Source: Paenibacillus sp. JDR-2 (GTDB taxonomy: Bacteria > Bacillota > Bacilli > Paenibacillales > Paenibacillaceae). Taken from it: a DNA stretch of 64,000 bases. Of the stretch, positions 44,596-53,978 are shown one piece after another. The position numbers were made by a program, and so were the translations under genes. Every line of letters starts with the position of its first letter. Position 1 is the first letter of the stretch. Where the stretch lies: positions 2,619,001-2,683,000 of the forward strand of contig NC_012914.1 in the NCBI RefSeq assembly GCF_000023585.1, read 5' to 3'. Below the pieces are notes generated by a model, which was given only the letters and a program-made list of their open reading frames with translations, ran no database searches and was not told the DNA's origin.

Positions 44596-45396
44596 ATGCA
44601 AAATATAAGTTGTCATCAAGATATAATAACGCTTGAGGATGTATCCTTTTCCTATCAGAGCCAAACGGTTCATAAAGGACTTAATTTCTCGGTGAAAGAA
44701 CGGGACTTCATTGGACTTATCGGATCAAACGGCGCTGGCAAAACAACTTTGCTGCGCATGATTGTGGGGCTGCTCAAGCCGGAGAGCGGAACGATCCGTC
44801 TGTTTGGACAGCCGGTATCCCAGTTCAAGGATTGGGACCGGATTGGTTACGTCCCGCAGAAAAATTCGTTTAATCCGCTGTTCCCGGCTACCGTCCGCGA
44901 GGTTGTGTTGTCGGGTTTATACAGCCGGAATAAACTTTTCCGCAAAATTACGAAAGCCGATCAGAAGAAATGTGAAGATGCCCTTCACGCCATGAATATT
45001 GAAGATCTGGCAATGAAGCGGATCGGCGAGCTGTCCGGCGGACAACAGCAGCGGGTTTTTCTTGCAAGAGCGCTAATCAACAATCCGTCGCTGCTGATTT
45101 TGGATGAACCAACGGTTGGTATCGATTCGGAGACGCAGGAAGGCTTCTTTCATATGATCAAGCATATGCACCAGCATCATAATATAACGTTTCTAATGGT
45201 ATCGCATGACATGGAGATGATCCGGTCCTATTTGGGACAGCAGCCTGCGGCGGAGAGCGGCAAGCTGAAGTTTTACAAGAAGCATTCGCATGATCTGCAG
45301 AATTGCGTAGAGAACGATTTGACGCATAGCTTGAAGGAGCTTCGTCAACAAATGGAGAGCAGGAGAGAGGTCGTTACGGTTGGAGATCTTAGCTAG
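44596..45396 (+). CDS. znuC: Zinc ABC transporter ATP-binding protein
   Basis: A 266-residue ATPase with Walker A GSNGAGKTT, signature LSGGQQQRV and Walker B LLILDEPTVG. It should energise zinc import through ZnuB with ZnuA. GAGAGGTGGGG precedes the ATG. The last 45 residues carry a tail with KHSHDLQNC, found in zinc-type members. It overlaps znuB by 17 bases. Confidence 0.93.
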   Translation: MQNISCHQDIITLEDVSFSYQSQTVHKGLNFSVKERDFIGLIGSNGAGKTTLLRMIVGLLKPESGTIRLFGQPVSQFKDWDRIGYVPQKNSFNPLFPATVREVVLSGLYSRNKLFRKITKADQKKCEDALHAMNIEDLAMKRIGELSGGQQQRVFLARALINNPSLLILDEPTVGIDSETQEGFFHMIKHMHQHHNITFLMVSHDMEMIRSYLGQQPAAESGKLKFYKKHSHDLQNCVENDLTHSLKELRQQMESRREVVTVGDLS

Positions 45397-46189
45397 TGAG
45401 TTTTTTCAGCGAGCGTTAATTGGAGGCGTATTGATCGGGATCACGGCACCGCTTATGGGTATTTTTCTTGTGCTGCGCCGCTTATCGATGATTGGTGACA
45501 CATTGTCCCACGTATCGATTGCGGGGGTTGCCTTAGGATTCCTGATTGGCGTATATCCGGTAGCGGTTGGCCTGGTGTTCGCGATTATTGCTTCGTTCTT
45601 TATTGAGAAGCTGCGGAAAACGTACAAAACCTACGCGGAATTGTCCATTGCGATTATCATGTCCGGCGGCGTTGCATTGGCGTCGATTCTGTTCACGATG
45701 GGCAGGGGCTTTAATATTAATGTGAACGGCTATTTGTTCGGCAGTATTTTTACTCTCGACAATGTGGATCTCATTACAATTGCCGTCGTTACGGTTGTGG
45801 TATTGGTAGCTATCCGTACACAACTGAAGGAGCTGTTCCTGCTTACGTTTGACGAGGATGCAGCAGCGGTTAGCGGCTTGCCCGTTCGGTTCTATAATGT
45901 TATGATTAGCGTGCTTACTGCACTTGTCATTAGCGCATCTATTAAAATCGTGGGAGCGTTGCTTGTTTCTGCACTGCTTACTATTCCGGCGGCCTGCAGC
46001 TTGATTATTGCCCGCAGCTTCCGTCAAAGCGTCATTACGGTAGTTGTGATCGGGGAGCTGGCCGTTGTAGCCGGACTGATGCTGGCAGGCGTGTGGAATC
46101 TTGCGCCGGGCGGTACAATCGTTTTGTTATTGATTGCGATTATGCTTGTTCTTCTGCTGCTGAAGCGCGGTATGAAGATGGGAAGTTAA
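45380..46189 (+). CDS. znuB: Zinc ABC transporter permease
   Basis: A 269-residue permease of the ABC-3 family with about eight helices; GDTLSHVSIAGVALG is the typical coupling-region motif. It starts with TTG 45380 after AGGAGAGAGG inside znuC. With ZnuA and ZnuC it forms the zinc importer. Metal specificity is inferred from ZnuA and the operator. Confidence 0.93.
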   Translation: MEILASEFFQRALIGGVLIGITAPLMGIFLVLRRLSMIGDTLSHVSIAGVALGFLIGVYPVAVGLVFAIIASFFIEKLRKTYKTYAELSIAIIMSGGVALASILFTMGRGFNINVNGYLFGSIFTLDNVDLITIAVVTVVVLVAIRTQLKELFLLTFDEDAAAVSGLPVRFYNVMISVLTALVISASIKIVGALLVSALLTIPAACSLIIARSFRQSVITVVVIGELAVVAGLMLAGVWNLAPGGTIVLLLIAIMLVLLLLKRGMKMGS

Positions 46190-46210
46190 CTTCGACTGAG
46201 GTGTTTAACT

Positions 46211-46927
46211 TTGGATAACATTAACGTATGGCTGGCGTTTGGCGCCGGCTTTGCTTCATTTATCTCGCCTTGCTGCCTGCCTTTATATCCTTCGTATTTA
46301 TCTTACATAACCGGCATTTCCGTTAGTGATTTGAAGAATAATAATCATACTTCCCAGATGAGAATGAGGACGATGTCGCATACCTTGTTTTTCATACTGG
46401 GATTTTGCACGGTTTATTACACGTTAGGCTACGGCTCCAACGTGTTCGCAGAATTTTTCAGCCAATATGAGGATTTGATCCGCAAGCTGTCGGCTATTCT
46501 GATCGTGCTTATGGGCTTATTCCTCGCGGGTATTTTTCAGCCGCAGGTGCTCATGAAGGAACGCCGTTTCAACTTTGACCCGACCAAAAAAACCGGCTAT
46601 CTCGGCTCCTTTATTTTTGGTGTCGGCTTCTCCGCTGGCTGGACGCCTTGTATCGGACCGGCGTTAACCGCCATTCTGGCTTTGGCCGCTTCGAAGCCGG
46701 GGACATGGTTCGAGCTGACAACCGCGTATGCATTGGGATTCGCTATTCCGTTTTTCCTATTGGCCTTTTTCCTTGGATCGGCACGCTGGCTGTTGAAATA
46801 CTCGTCGGTTGTTATGCGAATCGGCGGGGGCGTTATGGTGCTGATGGGGATTCTTCTGTTTACGGATCAGATGACCAAAATTACGATCTGGCTGAACCAG
46901 GTAACGCCCGCTTTTATGAAGTTTTAA
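46211..46927 (+). CDS. ccdA: CcdA-family thiol-disulfide membrane protein
   Basis: A 238-residue, six-helix protein with the DsbD/CcdA cysteine motifs: FISPCCLP in helix 1 (C21, C22) and GWTPCIGP in helix 4. CcdA passes reducing power across the membrane to exported thioredoxin-like proteins, for cytochrome c maturation and spore cortex steps. TTG 46211 has GAGGTG upstream. It lies 21 bases behind znuB and may share its transcript; no cytochrome gene is adjacent. Confidence 0.9.
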   Translation: MDNINVWLAFGAGFASFISPCCLPLYPSYLSYITGISVSDLKNNNHTSQMRMRTMSHTLFFILGFCTVYYTLGYGSNVFAEFFSQYEDLIRKLSAILIVLMGLFLAGIFQPQVLMKERRFNFDPTKKTGYLGSFIFGVGFSAGWTPCIGPALTAILALAASKPGTWFELTTAYALGFAIPFFLLAFFLGSARWLLKYSSVVMRIGGGVMVLMGILLFTDQMTKITIWLNQVTPAFMKF

Positions 46928-46950
46928 TGGAGATGCGTAAGCGAATCGGC

Positions 46951-46980
46951 TTGCAGTAGCATTAAAAATCGTTGTATGAT
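46951..46980 (+). promoter_or_regulatory. Promoter of mntR
   Basis: TTGCAG at 46951-46956 and TATGAT at 46975-46980, spacer 18 bases, between ccdA and mntR. Confidence 0.55.
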
Positions 46981-47035
46981 ACTAAGAGTAACGCCATGAG
47001 ACAAGGTGTAGAATGCAGGGTTAGGGGGTTCTTCA

Positions 47036-47458
47036 TTGCCGACTCCGAGCATGGAAGACTACTTGGAACGTATTTATAAGCTTATTGACGAGAAAGGCTA
47101 TGCGCGCGTATCGGATATAGCCGAAGGGCTTGAGGTGCATCCTTCATCTGTCACCAAGATGATTCAGAAGCTGGACAAAGACAACTACTTGATCTATGAG
47201 AAATACCGCGGGCTTGTTCTGACAAGCAAAGGGAAAAAGATGGGCAAACGGCTTGTTGACCGCCATCATTTACTCGAGTCGTTCCTGACGATTATCGGCG
47301 TGCAGGAAGAGAACATTTACCGCGATGTGGAAGGCATCGAGCATCATTTGAGCTGGGATTCAATTACATGTATCGAGACATTGGTTGAATTCTTTAACCG
47401 TGAGCCATCTCGCTTGGACGAGCTGAGAGGAATCCGGACTGAACTAGAAACGGAATGA
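47036..47458 (+). CDS. mntR: Manganese-responsive repressor MntR
   Basis: A 140-residue DtxR-family regulator. The six Mn2+ ligands known in B. subtilis MntR are all at the same positions: D8, E11, H77, E99, E102 and H103. The winged helix spans about residues 20-70 ([20 protein letters not shown]). It normally represses Mn2+ importers; no such importer is in the window. The start is TTG 47036 after AGGGGG. Confidence 0.95.
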   Translation: MPTPSMEDYLERIYKLIDEKGYARVSDIAEGLEVHPSSVTKMIQKLDKDNYLIYEKYRGLVLTSKGKKMGKRLVDRHHLLESFLTIIGVQEENIYRDVEGIEHHLSWDSITCIETLVEFFNREPSRLDELRGIRTELETE

Positions 47459-47461
47459 AAA

Positions 47462-47487
47462 GCTCGCCGCTTGCGGCGGGCTTTTTT
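47462..47487 (+). terminator. Terminator of mntR
   Basis: GCTCGCCGC and GCGGCGGGC pair around a tight TT apex, followed by TTTTTT, directly after the mntR stop. Confidence 0.85.
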
Positions 47488-47495
47488 AGTCTTTT

Positions 47496-47660
47496 GGCGG
47501 CGGCCGGAATCGGGCTAGGGGCACGGGGTATCTCCTTACAGCCGCTGTTGTCCTTCCTTTGCCTCGATTGAGGTTGTTAAGTGGTGGCAAAGGAAAGACA
47601 AAGGCGGACGCTTCGCTCCTCCAGGAGATACCCCTTAGCCCCGGCGCGCCGGCGGCCGCC
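47496..47660. repeat. Long imperfect inverted repeat (about 165 bases)
   Basis: The two halves pair in several blocks: GGCGGCGGCC with GGCGGCCGCC, GGGCTAGGGG (47512-47521) with CCCCTTAGCCCC (47631-47642), GGGGTATCTCCT (47525-47536) with AGGAGATACCCC (47623-47634), and TTGTCCTTCCTTTGCC (47548-47563) with GGCAAAGGAAAGACAA (47586-47601). It has no convincing coding potential and may be an intergenic repeat element or a structured RNA. Confidence 0.75.
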
Positions 47661-47671
47661 TTAGACAACAT

Positions 47672-47703
47672 AAAAAAGCCCGCCGCGAAATCGGCGGGCT
47701 TTT
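47672..47703. terminator. Bidirectional terminator-like hairpin
   Basis: AGCCCGCCG (47677-47685) pairs with CGGCGGGCT (47692-47700), preceded by AAAAAA and followed by TTT. Its stem sequence echoes the mntR terminator. Confidence 0.7.
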
Positions 47704-47793
47704 GGGGGAGGGGCGGAGGGTGGCAGCCGAAGTCCGGCCGGCTGCTGCAAGACAGTATGGAAATATAACGCCTTAAAATCGGCAGGCGTACCA

Positions 47794-47829
47794 AAACAGT
47801 GTAGCCAGTTAGCATTGGCTACACTGTTT
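47794..47829. terminator. Bidirectional terminator-like hairpin downstream of the glycosylase gene
   Basis: AAACAGTGTAGCCA and TGGCTACACTGTTT are perfect 14-bp arms around an 8-base loop. It lies about 175 bases after the stop of the minus-strand glycosylase gene. The stretch 47830-48004 holds no gene; it has a loose TGCAGCAT (47886) / ATGCTGCA (47934) inverted pair. Confidence 0.65.
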
Positions 47830-48004
47830 AAAATGCAATGGTTTTTCCAGTTAATAGTTGATTCTGGAGGTTATGTTGTACGTTATGCAGCATTATACGA
47901 ATGCACGTACCAATGGATACTTTGCACATGAATATGCTGCAAAAAGTACAATGGAGCCAAGCTGAATAGAGTGTATAGGACTAATAGACTGCGCAATATA
48001 CAAT

Positions 48005-48598
48005 TTATATATCCGTTCCTTTAAAGCCAAGAACATCCCATACCATCTCTCTAACCTCGGGAATTCTTTTCTCCTCGAAGGATGGATGAGTTTTGAACCA
48101 CCTCACATTTAGGGGAGAAGGATGGGGGAGCACAAGGGCTGGTTTTCCGTTTATCTGATTGTTTTTGAGAACCAAGTCTTCGAAACTTCGCTTTGGAAAT
48201 AAATATTTAGCTGCTCTGGCACCTATGATGATATAGATCTCGTTGTCCACCATTTCAATCTCTTTGGCGAGCCATTTATTCGCGCACGCAAGCGGTGGAG
48301 GGTTGTCCCCGCCTTTAGGATGCTTGCCGGGAAAGCAATGGGCGAGCCCTGTCATGTAAAAGTTATCTTCATTGTAGAACATAGCATCCGTAATTTGATA
48401 CCACTGATACTTCAGCTTTGCTCCCGAGGGGTCGTTAAACGGCAGACCGCTCTCATGCACTTTTTTGGAGGGAGCTTGACCGATCTGCATGATCTTCGAC
48501 TGCGCTTTTCCGTGGAAGACGGGATGGGGCGTAAACCCGAATTTCTGTTTGCAGTCCTGACAACTTATAATTTGTTCTTTTATCTCGTGAAAGCTCAT
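48005..48598 (-). CDS. Uracil-DNA glycosylase family protein (Fe-S type)
   Basis: A 197-residue protein. Motif A is IGQAPSKKVHESGLPF (about residues 39-54) and motif B LPHPSPLN near 157, as in UDG families 4 and 5. Cysteines C13, C16, C88 and C105 have nearly the spacing of the [4Fe-4S] ligands of family 4 enzymes. It would remove uracil from DNA in base excision repair; an uncommon branch is possible because motif A differs from the classic GEAPG. It lies 17 bases downstream of the split gene. Confidence 0.8.
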   Translation of the reverse strand: MSFHEIKEQIISCQDCKQKFGFTPHPVFHGKAQSKIMQIGQAPSKKVHESGLPFNDPSGAKLKYQWYQITDAMFYNEDNFYMTGLAHCFPGKHPKGGDNPPPLACANKWLAKEIEMVDNEIYIIIGARAAKYLFPKRSFEDLVLKNNQINGKPALVLPHPSPLNVRWFKTHPSFEEKRIPEVREMVWDVLGFKGTDI

Positions 48599-48615
48599 TG
48601 TTTAATCTCCGATGT

Positions 48616-49242
48616 CTATATAGTATCTACTAGATTGAACCATTTGCAGTATTGAGAGAATAACTTCCGTTTAAGTTGATCCCCAACCATATGAAAGGTC
48701 TGATCAAAGGAATATTTGTAAAAATCCAATAGATCCGTTTGAATGGACCTTAACATAGAGACGAGTTCATCGTGTTCATAAGAAATGCAGAACATGGCTT
48801 CTCTCTTTTCCTCAGTCATTTCCGTATTCCATTTCCCCGAAAAATCATCGGACCAGACTTTTATGCGGTCATCTTCGTATTCAATGGATGGGTAGGGATC
48901 ATGACCAAGCCATGGACTTGATCTGCCAAGTACCGATTTGTATACCTCCTGCCAATCTTCCAGCCCGCAGCAACAGCTTGGAGTTATTAAGCGTTCTTTG
49001 TCTGCAAAAGCGACTCCGCCGCTTATTGGGACTTCATCCCTTTAGATAAGCTTCTTAAAAACCTTCTCCGGTTTTTGTTCAATATCTACATCGATATACC
49101 CGCATAATAACGTCAGGAAGAGTACAGCATCTTCTGTTGTGGAGTGCCTTGATAGGAAAACCGTATCTTTATAGTTAACTTCTGGTAGCCAAGAGGGCTG
49201 CTTAAAGTAAGGATTAGTTATGACTGCATGTATTTTTGCCAT
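48616..49242 (-). pseudogene. Gene split by a single in-frame TAA; immunity-like protein
   Basis: Reading down from ATG 49242, 66 codons end at TAA (49042-49044). The same frame then stays open for another 141 codons to 48616. The second part has no good start codon before residue 75 or so and contains SCCCGLEDW and SPWLGHDPYPS, a combination I recall from small bacterial immunity-like proteins. Joined, the product would be about 208 residues. The likeliest reading is a CAA-type codon turned to TAA, leaving a pseudogene; a sequencing error is the main alternative. Family name and function are not known to me. Confidence 0.7.
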
Positions 49243-49387
49243 GTGACGACTCCTGTCAGCCTTGCAGGGTAAATGGTTCTCCTCTATATTTTCTCACAAC
49301 GCTAACATGTAGACAATTATCCTTCGCATATATACTTCTGATGGAAGCCGGATTTGACGCTGCTTCCGTTGTCCGGAGGATGCGGGA

Positions 49388-50317
49388 GTGAAGATCAATG
49401 CAGTGTTCGAAGGCGGAGGAGTGAAGGGGATATCGCTTGCAGGAGCGGTCAGGGCTGCGGAGATGCAGGGGATTCAATTTAACCAGGTGGCGGGAACATC
49501 CAGCGGGGCCATTATCTCAGCGCTGATAGCGGCAAATTACAGCGGTCTTGATATCAAACGAATTGTGGAGAATACGCCTTTCTCGTCGTTTCTCAAGAGG
49601 TCGTTTATTTTTAACCTGAAGGTAATCAGTCCGGCATTAAGGGTGCTTATCAAAAAGGGGCTTTATAGCGGCGAAGCGCTCGAATATTGGATTTCGTGCC
49701 TGCTGGAGGCGAAAGGAATAAAGACGTTTGGGGATTTGCCGGAATGCAAGCTTCGAATCGTAGCTTCGGATATTACGAACGGGAGATTGCTCGTCCTGCC
49801 GGAGGATATAAGGATTTACGGCATGGATCCGAAAAAACTCAGCGTTGCGCGGGCGGTCCGGATGAGCGCCAGCATTCCTTATTTCTTCGATCCGGTCGTA
49901 ATCCGTTACTCGAAGCTTCATTCTTTAACGAATAAGGGGAAAGAGAAAGCTCAGCTTCACCAGGCTTATATTGTCGACGGGGGGCTGTTAAGCAATTTTC
50001 CGTTGTGGTTGTTTGATAAGGAGCAGGCCGGCAGAACTAATCCCGTTCCGACGGTAGGCTTTCAAATGGTCGGTAAAAACGACAACGAACCGCATGAGAT
50101 ACGCGGTCCGTTGACAATGCTTGAAGCGATATTCGAAACGATGATGCAAGCTCATGACGAGCGCTACATTAAGAAATATGCACGCGACCGGACGGTGAAA
50201 ATTCCTACTCTAGGTGTCCGGACTACTCAATTTCATCTGCCTGAAGGGATGGCGGAAAAGCTGTTCCAATCCGGCTTCAAGTCAGCAACGCAGTTTTTTG
50301 AAGGCTTCCGTCAGTGA
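49388..50317 (+). CDS. Patatin-like phospholipase
   Basis: A 309-residue protein with all patatin signatures: oxyanion loop EGGGVKG (about residues 8-14), nucleophile S38 in GTSSG and catalytic D197 in DGG. Such enzymes are Ser-Asp dyad lipid acyl hydrolases. No signal peptide is seen. GTG 49388 follows GGAGGA with 7-base spacing. Substrate and role are unknown. The gene runs into the convergent neighbour by 7 bases. Confidence 0.92.
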   Translation: MKINAVFEGGGVKGISLAGAVRAAEMQGIQFNQVAGTSSGAIISALIAANYSGLDIKRIVENTPFSSFLKRSFIFNLKVISPALRVLIKKGLYSGEALEYWISCLLEAKGIKTFGDLPECKLRIVASDITNGRLLVLPEDIRIYGMDPKKLSVARAVRMSASIPYFFDPVVIRYSKLHSLTNKGKEKAQLHQAYIVDGGLLSNFPLWLFDKEQAGRTNPVPTVGFQMVGKNDNEPHEIRGPLTMLEAIFETMMQAHDERYIKKYARDRTVKIPTLGVRTTQFHLPEGMAEKLFQSGFKSATQFFEGFRQ

Positions 50318-50607
50318 TATTTCGGCAGGTCATCGTCGTCTTTACCGCCATCAATAACGCGGAACGGCGTGCGGCGGGATTTCGGTTTTTGCCGTGGGGT
50401 CGTTCTGGTCTGTTTCACATAAGGCTGCTGTCTGACCCGGACTCGGGTGCCCCATGTGTTAGGCGGATATTTATACAGCAGGAAAATGCCGCCTAGCACA
50501 ATGATGGGAATTAGAAACGAAGTAAGATGCTGTCCGATTCCGTACAAAATCCCGATTGCCAGTAGCGTCAGCACGATAATTGACGATGCGTTCCATCTCC
50601 GCGGCAT
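50311..50607 (-). CDS. Small membrane protein with basic tail
   Basis: A 98-residue protein with two hydrophobic helices (about 9-28 and 30-46), then a basic Arg/Lys-rich segment and an acidic end (GGKDDDDLP). I do not recognise its function. AGGTGATATT precedes the ATG. It follows yqhQ on the same strand by 32 bases and overlaps the patatin gene tail-to-tail. Confidence 0.75.
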   Translation of the reverse strand: MPRRWNASSIIVLTLLAIGILYGIGQHLTSFLIPIIVLGGIFLLYKYPPNTWGTRVRVRQQPYVKQTRTTPRQKPKSRRTPFRVIDGGKDDDDLPKYH

Positions 50608-50639
50608 AATATCACCTGTCCTTTATGTTGGAATGGATT

Positions 50640-51599
50640 TTAAGCTTTAATGCTCATTTGCTTGTCGAGCTCGCGCATCCGGTTGAAGGAAGCGATGGAT
50701 ACGGCGACTTGATCATCCTTGGGCTCTTTTGTCGTAAGAAGCTGAAGCCACAGCCCAGGATAGCCCAAGTAGCGCAATACCGGTACATCACGCAGGGCGT
50801 TGGTCCAGCGCAGCACTTCATAAGAGATACCCAAGGTAACCGGCAGAAGCAGAATCCGGATATATACGCGTTCCCAAATGGTATGCCACTCGAAGATCGG
50901 AAGGGAGTAGATGATAACCCCTACGATAACGGTAAAAATGATAAAGCTGCTGCCGCAACGGTAATGAAGCCTGCTGTACTTCTGAACATTGGCGACGGTT
51001 AATTCCTCGCCGGCTTCGTATGCGCTTATGACCTTGTGCTCGGCGCCATGGTATTGGAACAGCCGTTTGATGATCGGTGTCATCGACATCAAATACAAAT
51101 AAGCAAGAAGCATAATGAGTTTAATAAGTCCTTCTAACAGGTTATGACCAACTTTGTTCTCGAATACATTCTCGAACAGCAAACTTTCAATCGCAGCCGG
51201 CGCTGCAGTCAGAAGCAGCTTGCCGAATATAAAGGAGATAACGCCTGCGGCGGCAACGCCTACGATCATGCCCAGGCTCCAGCCGGATTTTTCTTTTTTC
51301 TGGGCTGCTGCTTTTTCCGTCTCGGACATATCCGATGTCTCGTCCTCCGCATAAGCCTCCATGGAGAAATTCAAATGCTGAGAGCCCTTGGCGCTGGAAT
51401 CAATAATCCCTACAAAACCACGGACGAGAGGGATTCTCTTAAGGATTTGGATCCACCGCTGCGTCGTGCGGGGCACCTCGTAAAATACGATCTCATCGTT
51501 TTTTCTTCGTACAGCGGTTACATTTACATGCTTGCCTGCGAACATGACGCCTTCGATCACAGCTTGTCCGCCGTAAATGCTTGTAGTGTTTTGAGACAA
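50640..51599 (-). CDS. yqhQ: YqhQ, DUF1385 membrane protein
   Basis: A 319-residue DUF1385 protein: YGGQAVIEGVMF at the N-terminus, several helices from about residue 105 on, and the conserved FQYHGAEHKVISAYE with HCGSS-like YRCGSSFI. The function is unknown. In B. subtilis yqhQ lies near yqhR, aroQ and efp, as here. TTG 51599 has GAAGGTGA upstream. Confidence 0.92.
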   Translation of the reverse strand: MSQNTTSIYGGQAVIEGVMFAGKHVNVTAVRRKNDEIVFYEVPRTTQRWIQILKRIPLVRGFVGIIDSSAKGSQHLNFSMEAYAEDETSDMSETEKAAAQKKEKSGWSLGMIVGVAAAGVISFIFGKLLLTAAPAAIESLLFENVFENKVGHNLLEGLIKLIMLLAYLYLMSMTPIIKRLFQYHGAEHKVISAYEAGEELTVANVQKYSRLHYRCGSSFIIFTVIVGVIIYSLPIFEWHTIWERVYIRILLLPVTLGISYEVLRWTNALRDVPVLRYLGYPGLWLQLLTTKEPKDDQVAVSIASFNRMRELDKQMSIKA

Positions 51600-51768
51600 G
51601 AGCTTGTCACCTTCCTTAATAGTATCGTCCCGATCAGGTGACGAAAGGTATACGTCTATTGTACTTGATCGCTAATGGATTTGCCAACGCCATCATCTTG
51701 GTTATCCGTGGAGCTAAAGTTGCATACTAGGAGAAGACTTGAAGCGGATAATGAATGGAGGCATACGC

Positions 51769-52311
51769 ATGGCAGTAACAAATGAAAAAGGCGATAGCAA
51801 TGGCAAGAAGGGCCATGATCATCGCAAAAGCGAGTACGGCGGTCAGCATCATACGAACCCTTGGCTGTTCAGCAGCATGATCGGGCTATTTGCGGGATTG
51901 ATCTGGGGAATCCTCCGCTGGCTCTTTTACGAATTGAAATTTACGACCGAGCTGCCGGGATTGTTAGCTGACCCGTTCTTTAAGTCTTCTTATTTAAAGA
52001 CAGGCTGGGGAATCGTCGTTGGCATTGCAAGCTATATCGTATTTTCCGTTCTGGCTGCTATGCTGTATAAAGTTATGCTAGGCAGGCTGAGAGGGCCGTG
52101 GCCAGGCGTATTTTATGGACTCGCATGGTGGGCAGTTGTTTTTCTGCTGCTTGGTCCAGTGCTTGGCATGTCCCGTCAGATTACGGTTGCAGGGTGGAAC
52201 ACGTTGTTCTCCGAGTTGTGTATTTTCCTTTTATGGGGGCTCTTTATAGGCTATTCCATCGCCTTCGAATTTACCGATGAAGCATCGCGGGAACCGATAG
52301 GCGCCCATTAA
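51769..52311 (+). CDS. yqhR: YqhR family membrane protein
   Basis: A 180-residue protein with a short charged N-terminus and four hydrophobic helices, resembling B. subtilis YqhR in place and pattern (NPWLFSSMIGLFAGLIWG). Function unknown. ATG 51769 has GGAGG at 51757-51761; the upstream TTG at 51739 is less well placed. It is divergent from yqhQ. Confidence 0.85.
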   Translation: MAVTNEKGDSNGKKGHDHRKSEYGGQHHTNPWLFSSMIGLFAGLIWGILRWLFYELKFTTELPGLLADPFFKSSYLKTGWGIVVGIASYIVFSVLAAMLYKVMLGRLRGPWPGVFYGLAWWAVVFLLLGPVLGMSRQITVAGWNTLFSELCIFLLWGLFIGYSIAFEFTDEASREPIGAH

Positions 52312-52406
52312 GCAGGTTGCGGCTTCTCAAGAAGCGGTCATATGTGGTAAAATGGCTAATGATCTTTGGCTAGATGCAAGACTTTCGCTGATTGGGAGGT
52401 GCGAAA

Positions 52407-52853
52407 TTGCTTAGAATTGTTGTTTTAAACGGGCCTAACTTAAATATGCTTGGCGTACGAGAGCCAGGTGTTTACGGCACAGAGACGCTGGCCCAGATCG
52501 AAGCGAAATTGCGCGAACAAGCTTTGCAGCTCGACGTTGAGCTGGATTTTTTCCAATCCAATCACGAGGGCGCCCTTATTGACCGGATACATAGCGCATT
52601 TGGACAGGCGGATGGTATAATCATTAATCCGGGTGCATTAACGCATTACAGCTATGCGCTCAGAGACGCGTTGAGCACGGTAGCTTTGCCGGTTGTTGAG
52701 GTGCATCTGTCCAATATACATAAACGTGAATCTTTCCGTCATGTATCGGTCATTGCGCCGGTGGCGATTGGCCAAATCGCAGGCTTTGGCGGTCAAAGCT
52801 ATGAGCTTGGACTTGCAGCGCTTGTTGCAAAGCTTCAAAATGGTGCAGCGTGA
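52407..52853 (+). CDS. aroQ: 3-dehydroquinate dehydratase, type II
   Basis: A 148-residue enzyme of the shikimate pathway. The N-terminus has [17 protein letters not shown], with the catalytic tyrosine, then [15 protein letters not shown] and [16 protein letters not shown], and [15 protein letters not shown] 52407 is chosen from GGGAGGTG at 52394-52401. It overlaps the possible GTG of the following gene but not its better ATG. Confidence 0.95.
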   Translation: MLRIVVLNGPNLNMLGVREPGVYGTETLAQIEAKLREQALQLDVELDFFQSNHEGALIDRIHSAFGQADGIIINPGALTHYSYALRDALSTVALPVVEVHLSNIHKRESFRHVSVIAPVAIGQIAGFGGQSYELGLAALVAKLQNGAA

Positions 52854-52867
52854 AAGGGGAGCTTAAC

Positions 52868-53941
52868 ATGACACTCGAAAGAGTTAACCGGCTGAGACAA
52901 GTGATGGCCGAAAACAACCTTGAAGCGATCATTATCGGAAGCGAGCATAACCGTCGTTATCTCAGCGGATTTACGGGATCATCCGGAACGGTTGTAATAA
53001 CCCAGCAGGAGCAGTTCCTGTTCACGGACTTCCGTTATATGACACAGGCTCCGCAGCAGGCGTCTTCTTTCCAAGTGATTGAACATGGATCGAAAGTCAT
53101 CGGGGATATCCGCGACTTGCTGGCAGGCAAAGGAATCCGCAGCGCGGCATTTGAACAGGATCAGGTCGTTTACAGCCAATTTGCAGCCTGGAGCGAAGCA
53201 TTAGGCGATATCAAGCTGACACCGGTATCCGGTCTTGTTGAGAATCTGCGGATGATTAAAGACGACGCGGAGCTGCAAATTATGCAGGAAGCGGCCGATC
53301 TGGCCGATGCCACGTTCCGCCACGTGCAGAACATCCTCAGACCCGGCATGAAGGAAAGCGACATTGCGCTTGAGATGGAGATGTATATGAGGAGCCATGG
53401 GGCAACTTCTTCCTCCTTCGATACGATTGTGGCGTCCGGTGAACGTTCCGCATTGCCGCATGGCGTGGCTAGCGAGCGGGTTATTGGCAATAATGAGTTT
53501 GTAAAGCTTGATTTCGGCGCTTATTACAAAGGATACTGCTCCGACCTCACCCGCACGGTTGTTGTCGGAACGCCTACAGACAAGCACCGCGAAATCTATG
53601 ACATCGTGCTGGAAGCCCAGCTTCATGCTCTCGAGAACATTCGACCGGGCATGACCGGCCATGAGGCCGACGCGCTTACCCGCGATATCATCACGAAGTA
53701 CGGTTATGGCGACAAGTTTGGCCATAGCACAGGCCACGGACTCGGCATGGAGATTCACGAGTATCCGCGTCTTGCAAGAAACAGCGATACGATTTTAACC
53801 CCCGGAATGACTGTGACGGTTGAACCCGGCATCTACCTGCCAGGCTTTGGCGGAGTGCGGATCGAAGACGATATCGTCATCACGGAATCCGGTATTAAAA
53901 TATTAACCTCATCCCCGAAACAATTGATTACTCTGGGCTAA
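52868..53941 (+). CDS. yqhT: Xaa-Pro peptidase (M24 family, YqhT-like)
   Basis: A 357-residue M24 metallopeptidase. The N-terminal creatinase-like domain (1-125) is followed by the pita-bread fold with metal ligands in [16 protein letters not shown] (two Asp), [12 protein letters not shown] (His), VEPGIYLPG (Glu) and RIEDDI (Glu). It should cleave N-terminal residues before proline. ATG 52868 follows AAAGGGGAG. The order aroQ-yqhT-efp is conserved in Bacillales. Confidence 0.95.
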   Translation: MTLERVNRLRQVMAENNLEAIIIGSEHNRRYLSGFTGSSGTVVITQQEQFLFTDFRYMTQAPQQASSFQVIEHGSKVIGDIRDLLAGKGIRSAAFEQDQVVYSQFAAWSEALGDIKLTPVSGLVENLRMIKDDAELQIMQEAADLADATFRHVQNILRPGMKESDIALEMEMYMRSHGATSSSFDTIVASGERSALPHGVASERVIGNNEFVKLDFGAYYKGYCSDLTRTVVVGTPTDKHREIYDIVLEAQLHALENIRPGMTGHEADALTRDIITKYGYGDKFGHSTGHGLGMEIHEYPRLARNSDTILTPGMTVTVEPGIYLPGFGGVRIEDDIVITESGIKILTSSPKQLITLG

Positions 53942-53978
53942 GGACTATAAAAGCAGCTATTTCAGGAGGGAATTTGAA

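Noticed and set aside
47486..47815. 109-codon minus-strand frame in the mntR downstream spacer
   Set aside because: It spans the long inverted repeat and two terminator hairpins; its Pro/Arg-rich composition reflects the repeats.
49042..49044. Programmed read-through or recoding at the TAA codon
   Set aside because: The codon is TAA, not TGA or TAG, and no recoding structure was seen; mutation or sequencing error is simpler.
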